Positions 1 to 9,700 of a DNA stretch of 64,000 nt are shown here, one piece after another. How positions within the stretch are numbered: the stretch's first letter is position 1; each line of letters starts with the position of its first letter. This DNA comes from Ianthella basta (taxonomy: Eukaryota > Porifera > Demospongiae > Verongiida > Ianthellidae), in NCBI GenBank assembly GCA_964019415.1, contig OZ025876.1, positions 4,234,293 to 4,298,292 of the forward strand, written 5' to 3'. Made by a program: the position numbers and the translations under genes. The notes below the pieces were generated by a model. It was not told where the DNA came from and did not search any database. It saw nothing but the letters and a program-made list of their open reading frames with translations.

Positions 1-82
1 GAGCTTGTGGAAGAGCTCCATCAAATGATGCAAGGTGAGGTTACCTTTCCTTTGAAGTACTCTTGTACACAATGCCAGTTGT
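1..82 (+). CDS. 3' end of an upstream ankyrin/ZU5/Death gene (copy 0), last exon only
   Basis: The window opens inside the last helix of the Death-domain exon. The translation reads ELVEELHQMMQ and then a short tail ending CTQCQL and a TAG stop at 80-82. The same tail closes copy 1 (16471) and its relics follow copies 2 and 3, so this is the end of a further upstream member of the array. A strong splice donor (CAAG/GTGAGG at 31/32) lies inside the exon, so the tail may be intronic in some transcripts; see the candidate exon at 660-763. Confidence 0.7.
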
Positions 83-659
83 AGCCTCGTGTGTTTATTA
101 CGTACTGTAGGTGTGACATGTATCCCACCTCTACACCTGTGTGATTGGTTATATTACGTAGGTAACAAGTGACCAACCCACCAAACAACAGTCGGGCGTT
201 TGTTTCAAAGAGTAACACGTGTACAGGACATTACTGAAATGCACAATCTGTGTGTATTGTGTGACACATGTGCCCAGCACACATTTTATATTTGTATTGC
301 AATACAGTAACACTTGCCATATTTCCTGTTTAAACTGTTTGTATTACTAACTTCAAATGCCCAATGTGTTTACATTGTACAGTGTATTTGGCAGCATGTG
401 CCACATCATTATACATGATGTATCTTTTAACATTGCAACCAGTACCAGTGCATGGTCAGTCATGAAGTTCATGTGATGTGGCCGGTGTTTGTAGTTGAAA
501 TTTCGGGCAGTGTTTACACTTTGCAAACTGACAACGACCAATGTATAGAGGTACAGATTTGCAGGTGTGTAGCTGATATTGTTATAACATTGGCCTTAAT
601 TCACTTTTGACCGTGTGCATTTCTTGCCACTGTCTATACAATTAATGTTTGCCCCCTAG
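83..659. other. Conserved 3' flank or intron after the Death exon, no gene seen
   Basis: No convincing coding sequence. The stretch is repeated with high similarity after copy 1 (16472 onward), copy 2 (30070 onward) and copy 3 (43859 onward), so it belongs to the duplicated unit. It ends in a pyrimidine-rich acceptor-like ccccctag at 651-659. Confidence 0.6.
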
Positions 660-763
660 GTAGCTGTAATGTCCTGCTCACCAGTGTTATTAATTACGCT
701 TCACTGGAGTGCTTTACACCCACATCTACAGCCTCACCTGGGGGAGGTCCCTTCTTCACATGA
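660..763 (+). CDS. Candidate alternative C-terminal exon of copy 0
   Basis: If the Death exon is spliced at position 31 (phase 1) onto an acceptor ending at 659, the frame continues for about 33 codons with a Ser/Thr/Gly-rich end (STASPGGGPFFT) and stops at TGA 761-763. The homologous exon after copy 3 (44572-44675) keeps the same frame, length and ending (STASSGGGPFFT). After copy 2 the frame is broken and after copy 1 the region is deleted. This is an inference from phase and conservation; it could also be a relic of a separate gene. Confidence 0.35.
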
Positions 764-1146
764 CTGTTGTTGTTATTGCTGTTGCTGTTCCAACACATGG
801 TGCCACTCAGTGCTACAGACCGTACTGCCCCCTCTACATTCAACTACACAGACAGAACAATGGTATATAAGCTCCCCATGCCAACTATAGCGTCACACAC
901 TATATACTTAGTCTAACATAATATTATTGTTTGCTTAACTGGGTGTATATACGTAGCTACAAAGGCTACACTGCTTCTTTACAACACAGGTACACATTAT
1001 ACACAATGTACCTGTATGTAATGTGTATGACTACAATAAAGGGCAGACATACTGACATGTACTCTGCTCCACTGTCAAGAAGGCAGTGTTTGATGGGGTA
1101 TGCCTACAGAAGACACTTCACTCCACTCTTTGCAGGCTCAAACTCA

Positions 1147-1450
1147 TCACATGACCCATGGACAGCCTTCTTCTGTGCACTTGCCGCGTAACTTCCCCTG
1201 CCTTTCCTTCCCCATTTTGGGCCTGGTTTGGGTCACTACAAAAGAACGCCAGTTAGAGAGTATCAAGGGCATGACGTAAAGGGAACAGTCACCAGGTCCC
1301 CTCCTATTTCCATGCATACTACACAGCCACAAGATGCGCTCCCTGAGGGTTTGAATAACTGGCCATGATCCGTAGTGTGGTGTACCTGTATTGTGTCCCC
1401 ATAGTCAGCGACTTCCTCCATTCCATACACACGTATCCCTACAAGCTTAA
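1147..1450 (-). pseudogene. Inverted Cys-rich exon fragments
   Basis: On the minus strand a run ending KPSGSASCGCVVCM is followed, after an acceptor-like tcttttgtag, by KMGKERQGKLRGKCTEEGC. The second piece closely resembles MGKDRQGKWRGRCT read on the plus strand from 1453, so the two form a spaced inverted repeat. The interval is absent between copies 2 and 3. No intact gene can be built; it looks like an inverted partial copy of a zinc-binding exon. Function unknown. Confidence 0.35.
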
Positions 1451-1452
1451 GG

Positions 1453-1697
1453 ATGGGGAAGGACAGGCAAGGAAAGTGGCGGGGGAGGTGCACTGCAATT
1501 GATTGCATCTGTAGTATTTACACGAAAGAAGACCTAGCGGATAAGCTGCATTGTGACTACTGTGATCATCCCCCGGAGTGCACACCCTTCTTGGAAAGTG
1601 CACAGAATGCGACAAGTGTGATGGCTATCAAGTGGATGAAGAAGAACCAGATGGACTGGGTGTATGTAGTCACTGTGGCTGCTCCCCAGAGAACATG
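1453..1697 (+). pseudogene. Cys-rich (zinc-binding-like) exon, frameshifted
   Basis: Translation begins MGKDRQGKWRGRCTAIDC and runs to HCDYCDHPPEC. A reading-frame change near 1590 then restores a second Cys-rich run, GKCTECDKCDGYQVDEEE, followed by GVCSHCGCSPENM, ending at a GTTAGT donor at 1698. The repeated CxxC pairs suggest a small zinc-binding domain. The frame break means either two exons with an intron I cannot place or a decayed exon. I do not recognise the family by name. Confidence 0.4.
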
Positions 1698-1728
1698 GTT
1701 AGTAGTTATACTACAGCTTGACTTCTTT

Positions 1729-1972
1729 ATAATGTTATTGCTATATTGTATTTATTTTTGTGTAGTGCATTATATTATGTATGTGAGTTGTTGGCCATGG
1801 GGCTATTCAGGTTCAGTTAAGCGAGTGGGGTCTCCTTATCAAAGTCGCTACCCTACCTTTATAATGTTATTGCTATAATTTTTTGTGTAGTGCATTATAT
1901 TATGTATGTGAGTTGTTGGGACTATTCAGGTTCAGTTAGGCGAGTGGAGTCTCTATTTGAAGTCGCTACCCT
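1729..1972. repeat. Tandem duplication of about 120 bp
   Basis: The block from 1729 to 1859 (ataatgttattgctata ... ttcaggttcagtta ... gtcgctaccct) recurs with small changes at 1860-1972. It looks intronic and does not code. Confidence 0.7.
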
Positions 1973-2014
1973 AGACTGCAATTATGATAGATGTTTTGGC
2001 TTAACTGCATGCAG

Positions 2015-2829
2015 AGGTAAAGAAGACATCAGCAGTATTGCAATCAGGCAATGTGCCATCAAGTACAGGCACTCCAGCCAACACACCTTCCACTGCACCA
2101 GCCATTCCACCAGCACACTCACTAGCCACTGGACCAACCCATCCAACAGCACTTGCTAGTCAATATGGCTACTTGTGCAAGTTTCCTGGCTGCCAGAAAC
2201 CATGCTTTGTGGAGGGACAGAAAGTACATGATTTCTGTGGACATACACACGCTTCTGCATACGCTTCTGACATACACATGCTTTCGCATACTCTGCAAGT
2301 GAGATTGCATAACTGCGTAGCATGTACCATGCACACGTATAATGTCATGTATGTATAATGGATACATATAGTTTTGGTGTTTTATGTGCTTGCAATGCAG
2401 TGTACCCTGGTGGGCCTGGTGAATATGGCAGACCTGTCAGCACCCGACCATGCATGCCACAACCCACACCAAGACCAACATTGGAAACAATGCACTACTC
2501 CAATCCTTTACCATCATCTGGTACCATGCAGCCTCCAGGTCAGCCGCTTCTGGCTGGCCCCAGTGCTACACACTTCCAAACACAAGTGGGAGAACAGGCC
2601 CCTCTTGCACTAGGGGACATCTCTAGGATGAGTCATGTACTGACGTGCAGTGTGTACATGCGCATATACATATGCTTAGCCAACCTTACCTTCATGTGTA
2701 GCTATACCTCTCTCTGCACAGCCAAAGTGTAGGAACCCCCAGTGCCAGAGACCATATATATGTTATGTTGAAGGCAGCAAGGTGTTTGATTACTGTGGCA
2801 AGAGCTGCCAAAACTCACATGCAAGCTAA
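2015..2829 (+). pseudogene. Small Cys-rich/Pro-rich module B0 (three exons)
   Basis: Three exon-like blocks follow one another. At 2015-2298 a Pro/Thr/Ser-rich stretch leads to CKFPGCQKPCFVEGQKVHDF and CGHTHAS. At 2401-2626 there is a Pro/Gly-rich block (YPGGPGEYGRPVSTRP start). At 2722-2829 a terminal exon starts PKCRNPQCQRP, continues CYVEGSKVFDYCGKSCQNSH and stops at TAA 2827-2829. The motif C-x3-C-x-K/R-P-C-[FY]-V-E-G-x-K-V-x-D-[FY]-C-G looks metal-binding and occurs twice. The donor after the second block reads GATGAGT where the paralogue at 31640 has GTGAGT, and the last exon has a 6-nt insertion, so this copy is probably decaying. Confidence 0.45.
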
Positions 2830-3294
2830 TCAAATGTATTCCTTCTAGTACTTTTGGCATATAGTATATGAGAGTTATATGTGTGCTTTAGGTAACACCC
2901 AATACATACCATGTACACACACACACACTTTTGTGAGTTTTGAAGGAATCTGAGCAATGCTGAAGTGTAAAGCATTAATCACTGTGATGAACTTTGTTAA
3001 TTGATACTGGGATGCACACTGCAGACAGTTTAACATTCTAATGAACTGACAGTGACCTTGGCACCACCCTTTAAGCACCCTATGGTGGCCACTCCACATG
3101 TAATTCTTGTGATTGGGACATACTACAGACAGATATAATGCATTGGGATGTTCTGCATTGATGGGTGTCCTCAGCTATAGCGTTGCTTTAATAACATTAC
3201 TTATACCAGCAAGTATATATACACGTACAAGTACCATCCATAACGCGCGAGACTAACTCCAGGCCTATGCTGCATGCACCTCGGCGGGCCCATG
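2830..3294. other. Intergenic spacer, no gene seen
   Basis: AT-rich with a short (CA)n run near 2920-2930. Homologous spacers precede the other copies (17500-18590, 31836-32570, 45679-46420). Nothing coding was recognised. Confidence 0.5.
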
Positions 3295-3394
3295 CACGTG
3301 TCACGTGATAACAATTCGGTTACCACGCCCCTGTGGACGCCCCATGCATTTTCGGATGTCTGCCGCTATCTTCACTTGATTCGGTCTAGCTGCA
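3295..3394 (+). promoter_or_regulatory. Putative promoter of copy 1
   Basis: A palindromic E-box TCACGTGA (3301-3308) and a CACGCCCC box (about 3323) lie roughly 90 bp before the ATG. TCACGTGA is conserved upstream of all four copies (3301, 18600, 32575, 46425); the CACGCCC box is kept in copies 1, 3 and 4. No TATA box is visible. An in-frame TGA 16-18 nt before the ATG supports the chosen start. Confidence 0.5.
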
Positions 3395-3776
3395 ATGCCT
3401 CTTTCTTCGCTGCTCGCCCGTCTCGGGAGCCTTCATCCGCTGGACATCATCGGAGATCGCATCAAAGGAGCGAAGAGTCGCTTGGGAGTTGGGTTGTCCA
3501 GCGGACGTAGCCGTCAACAGGTCAAGGAAATTGCAGGCGACATTCTCGTTTCCCAAAACGAAGACTTGGAACGTGTGGCAGGGAAAGATTATAGGCTTGT
3601 CATTGGCTTCGAAGAACTGTGAGTGTATTTCTGCTCACTTTAGGATCAGTGGGTTTAGGGATCAATCTAGTTTCATCCTTTGCTGGCTGCCAATTCTTCA
3701 CGTATCCCATCTCTATAGAATTCTGAACCGCAGTGGGATCTTTGATGCTCGGCCATGGCCAGATCCAACCAATGAG
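3395..3776 (+). CDS. Copy 1 exons 1-2: unrecognised N-terminal region
   Basis: About 94 residues, starting MPLSSLLARLGSLHPLDIIG and ending in a Pro/Trp-rich FDARPWPDPTNE. Exon 1 ends in phase 2 and exon 2 in phase 0. It is amphipathic with no signal peptide or membrane span. It is present at the start of all four copies. I do not recognise the fold. Confidence 0.7.
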
Positions 3777-6700
3777 GTATAGCTACGCGTGTAGATTGTA
3801 CGTTTGTAGACTCTTGGGCATTTGCAGGAGAAGCATTTAGTGTAATCTTAGGGCTCATAGCACTCATAGCAGTACAGGTCAACATAATTTTTGTAGCAAA
3901 AATCAGTTAGCCATTATCTAGCACTTGAGCCTTAACACATGCAGATATGGCAGGCCAAGCCATGCAGTTTAGTTCAGACTGCTGCAGGTTTCATGTGTTT
4001 GTTAAAATGAAGCCTTTCAACCTTGTTTACATCTCTTTCCTCACTTGTCCTTCTCTTTATCATCAACTGTCATTGAGAAGCTGCATAGCAAAGTCTTGGA
4101 TTGACCCTATCCTATGCAGTATCCAGACTCCAGTGATAGTAGATCAATAGCTATTTGGACAATTCCAACCCTGCATGGATTATTAACATTTGTATGTCTG
4201 TTTGCCCACCCACGTGTCCATGGTCTAAAGTTTTCTTCACTCTTTCATTGCGGAGCCACAATAGGGCACCAAACTATCTGATATTATACACACCACATAG
4301 TACATGTAAGTGCTCACTCTGGCTGCTTTCTCCTTCCAGTTTTGGTATTTCTTCGCATAGGACTAGCAGCTAAACATTCAGGATTATAGAAATCTAATTG
4401 GAGTTGTCCTCAGGAATGGGAATACCCATCAAGCATCTTCTTCAAATACTTTTAATGTCCACTTCACGCCCTTTTGTAGTCTTGGCTGTACAGCTGAATA
4501 ACCTTGAGCTCTCATTCCTTAATTACTTTCTTGAATCTACTTCAAAGAAATATGCAAAACATTTGTCTGTCCATGCATGCAGCTGGAGTGTTCACTATTG
4601 AAGGCAGCCACTGAAGGTAGGTGGGAGGTTATCCAGCAGGCCTTCCACACACCCAGCCAGGAGAAAGTGGTCCAGAGAGTGAGAAACAAGGTGATTTAGG
4701 CAGTAGGTCTTGTACCATTATACAAGCAGTGTGTTTATTGTTGAACTACTTGTGTGTTATGAACTACATTGCTGTCCTATTGTTCTATCTAATGCAGTTT
4801 GACTGGACTCTATTGCACTTTGCTGCCCATCATGGCCACCTAGATGTAGTCAAGACGCTTGTGACTGTGTGCAAATTTCACCCCGACCTCCAGACCAAGG
4901 TACAGGTGGACTGTTTATGTGTCTTTTAGAGGATGCATGTACTGCAGATTGATGTTCAGTGGCAGCACGTACACAGAACAGCATTGAATTCTGCATGAAC
5001 CTTGGTGTTCCCTACAACTATATTCACTCACTTGACTTTACATGTTGTCCTCCCCACCGGTTAGCACCAGTGGACTCCTGTTTTCCTGGCTGCTTGGTCT
5101 GGGCATGCCAATGTTGTCAAGCACCTTGTGAAGGAGCAGTGCAGTGTGGCAGTCATGGATGTGGTAAGACATAGGAATACAATGGATTGCCTCATGACTA
5201 TCATGTACTTTTGCTTCTATACTGTTTCTGTCCCTGCTCCACTGGCCACTGGCCTGATTGTAGGATGGTCGCTCCCTTCTCTATGCAAGTGCAAGGAGTG
5301 GAGACACTGAACTGGTCAAGTGGTTTGTCAAAGAGTATGACCCGCCACCAACACTTACAAAGGTTGGCTGCAGCTTTTCTTAGTTGAGTTTCCACTTATA
5401 CTGTAGTTTTCCCTGTCATTGAATGAAATGTGTAAAGATGTCACCTTCCTCTCCTCCTGGTGCAACTCACTGGTCTATTGAAGTATAGACTTCTAGAACT
5501 GCCCGTGTTGTGTCACTGTGCTTGTCTCTTTGGTGCTATAAGTATACCTCTTTCCCACAGGATGGAGGTAGTCTGCTCATTCCAGCCGCCCAGTCGGGCA
5601 ATTTAGCACTGTTTGATTGGATGGTGGAGAAGTTCAAACTGTCCCCTCACTACTGGAGTGAGGTAGGCTATCAGTAGTCTCACCTGTGTGTTACAGTATG
5701 TGTATTGTGTTTCAACACATTGGAGTGATGTAAACAGCATGAGATTGAGTGCCTTCACATCTGCATGTGTGTAGTGCATTTCCTGTTCTTCTCTGATGCA
5801 CATATTCTGCTATTAGAATGGTGAAGATCACCCACTACTCAGTGCAGCTGAGTATGGACACTTTGAACTTACCCAACACCTCATCCACAAGTACAAGTGT
5901 GATGTGTACTGCAAAGACAAGGTGTGTTTATTTGTTGTTGTACACAGTGTAAATACGTAGGCAATGCATATGTACGTTTTTTGTGAAGCACATGTACTGT
6001 ATGTCAGTATCTGTTGTGTGGAGCAGAACAGACACTCTCCTCTACCGACGTGTGGCGAGTGTGTGTGTAGAGTGTGCTGTAGCTCCTTGTGTGATGATAT
6101 GTATGTCACAGATACATGTCCACTTCCCAACAGAATGAGGGGACTCTCCTCCACAGTGCTGCGTTAGGTGGGAGTGTGGGGCTAATCGAGTGGTTGATTG
6201 CAAACCACAAATTTGCAGTGGAAGCAAAAACAAAGGTATTGCTATGCCCACACATGTCACACTGAAGTTCATGGACCCTACATCCTTTAGAACAGCTAAC
6301 TCTGTACAGTGTAGTGATTGTACTATGTATAAACTACTGCTTCTGCATGTAATATATCCTTTTGTATGTGCATATGTGTATCTGTGTGTGTGATGTCGTG
6401 AGGGGATGTTGTAAAACATGGATCACATGAATTATGGATCGGGGAGCGGATCAGGCATCACTAGGTTGTCACATGATGCCAGTGACATATTCTACAATTA
6501 TTAAAAACAGTCCTACTAGTGGATGCGCAATTTCTTGGTCCAGTAGATGAATCAGTCTAAGCCAACTAACATTTGAAAGCACATTAAGTGCCAACAGCAT
6601 TCCCTGAAAATCGTAGGTATTGCTCTCCATGGTTGTCAGCGCGACCCCTTGAAAGACACCGGCCGAGAAAATTGATTAGCAGCTAGAAAGAATGTACACA

Positions 6701-9700
6701 TATTAATGGACAGCAGCTTGTAATTTGTACACGATGGACAGATACTCTAGTTACTACTATGATACAGAGATTCACTCACTATCTTTGTACTGGCAGCGAT
6801 TCAAGATCCCACGTCATACAATAGAGGAAAGCAAGCGTCTTAAAACTGCACCAGGTGTATTACTGGCCACTGTGAATGCACGGATTGTATGCTCTCACCA
6901 GAGGCAGGAAGTGCAAGCAGCGGTGTAGCTGACATATGATATAGGCAGAGGTGTAGCTGTCATCTCAGCCATCACCTAAGTCCTCACAGTCGAGGTGCAC
7001 AGCCCTCAAAAGTGCATTTTCAGGCAGAAAGTTGGCAACTTGAATGTCTTTATGTCATTTTGTTACACATGACTTGCCATACGATTCTTGGGCATATGTT
7101 GGGTGAACCTACTCTGCACAAGCCAGCTGAGAAGCCCTCACTTCATTCAGTATATCGTATGCCTTTACATTTTGATTTCAAGCCCAGTTGATATATACGT
7201 ACATAACATTCAATCATTATGTCAAAGTCGTCAATGGGTTTGTGTTACCCAAGTGCCTCGCAGAATGGGTGTCATTAATGTGCGGTGTTTGATGGGTGCT
7301 TTATTTTAGCAGTGTTAGTATCTGTACTACTGACCAACAAACAATGCCATACGCCATGGTGTGTCTAGTGGCACACTGGGGCCCTTGTTACAGTTGCAGA
7401 CTATGTCGCTGACATCATGTCTCAGTGACAGCCTTGTGCCTGCCTGCGATCCGCTCCCTGATCCATGTGATCCATGTTTTACAACATCCCCATCATGAGT
7501 GACAGAGCTAAAAGGCCCAGTCCTCAATGTAGTCTATCTGAGGTCCCATTTTGTGGACATGTGTGCTCACATCAGTCAGTGCACTGCATTACCCAATAAC
7601 AACACACCAACTTTAATTGTGTTGTACAAGTTGTTGGCTGTGTACTGTTTTGACCATGTCCCACCCAATCCTCAGGATGGTCTTACCCCACTGATGTTCG
7701 CAGCTGTAGGTGGTCACTTTCCAGTGGCCAGACTCCTGGTGGAGACATACCACTGTGATGTGAATGAAGAGGATGGTGAAGTGAGTGAATGGGAGTTAAT
7801 GGAAGGTGTGAGTGAGCACTGAACTTGTGTTAGTTCCCACATGTGACCAAGTGACAGAGGAATTTGGAACACAAGATCCACATTTCTTATGTTTGATTGT
7901 GATTTGTGTTTACTTAAAGAGATTCTAATTATTAAGTTGCAACAAAGCATAGTGTGCTTTGACACTGAAGATCAAACAAAGTATATACCCGTATACTGTA
8001 CAGCAAATGTGACAAGTGTTAACTCCAACAAGCATTGACCACGAACTCAGACAGCATCTTATATGTTCAATGTAAGACTGCACGAAGTCCTGTGTGTGTA
8101 CTCCCTGAGAGGCCATGATTACATTAGTCTGTAAAGATGTGTACATATATGGTGGGAATTAATGGCAGGGTTTATAGATTTGTCATTTAGGCAGTTTCAG
8201 AAATATACATACCAAATTTAATTTCCTGCCACGACATGAAACCAGAACCAGTCTCCTTGTTGGTATCATTGCCATATTCTGTAAAGTCATTAGTATTTAG
8301 AGCTTGGAATTGCCATTCAAGCCAGCCCGTTTGTAGCAATTACGCCGAAGTGTTTGCCCACCAATATTTCTTGCTATGTATACAGTGTTGGGTCTATGTT
8401 AGTCACATGTGGCCAGCCCCTTCCATGCCTTTCATTTATTTGCATAATACCCATGGAAAGGGCCTGGGAGTTTCTCCAGTTGTCTTGTAAAGTATTACGC
8501 AATAGCAAAGGTGATGTATAGGGGCTGGCTATGTGAGAGTACAGCAATGTCTACTACTCACATACCACTGGTATCTTTGGTTCACCCCACATCCTGTAAC
8601 ACACACCAATGTGGTAGTGGAACAATGTGATGTGATGTGGAGGGTGAGTGAATGGTGAGAGTGAGTATTGGAGGAGGTAGTATGTGAATTCCTGTATCAC
8701 TGTGTGAATACCATTTGATTGTTCTCTCCTGTAGTCATGGACACCAATGATGTTTGCTGCACAGTATGACCACCTCCCTGTACTGAAGATGTTGGTGGAA
8801 CATGGGGGAGATGTATTTCACAAGGGACCAGTGAGTCACACTTGTCAGTGTGTACCCACAACCTATTGCAACACTCCACTCATGATATACTAACTATGTA
8901 CACAGGGTTCATCCACTGCCCTTCACCAAGCTGCTTCTGGTGGATCCCTAGAGTGTGTGGAGTACCTGTTGCCCCTCTTTGGAGAGAGGATGTTTGACAT
9001 GGATGAAAATGGTGCAACATGCCTTCACTATGCAGTTTTAGGTGGTAGCCTCCCAGTGATGAGGTACCTCGTGGACCAGTGTGGATTTGACCTCAGCTTG
9101 AGGATTGCAGTGAGTTGTGGAGTGGTACATGACATTGTGTGATTTGTTCATTTAAGACCTATTTTATGTACAGTATGGTTATCCATGATTCAGAGGAACT
9201 GCTACACATGCACCTCAATACACACTACACACATGATCACACATACACCCACACATGTCGTACATGTATCACACACATACACACGTATTACACAAACTTG
9301 CCACACTACAACAGTAAACAATGTACTGTATCCATTGTACGCACACACACATGCAGCCCAACAGCACACCACCATGGCTACCAACATTTAGTTCATTTAC
9401 ATTCAGTCCATTTATATATGTTGTTGGTTGTGTACTTTATTGACCATGTCCCACCCAATCCTCAGGGTAGCCGTACCCCACTGATGTTGGCAGCTCGAGA
9501 GGGTCACCTTCCAGTGGCCAGACTCCTGGTGGAGATATACCACTGTGATGTGAATGAGGAGGATGGTAAAGTGAGTGGATGGGAGTTAATAGTTCCCACA
9601 TGTGACCAAGTGACACAGGAAGCTGGAACACAAGATGCATAATATGTAATCAAGATCAAATGATGTCAGACCCATGACGAAGTGTTATTATCACTGAAGT

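Noticed and set aside
9139..9642. 167-codon frame covering exon 13 of copy 1
   Set aside because: Only the last part (9466-9570) is the real exon; the upstream part is a CA-rich intron read through.
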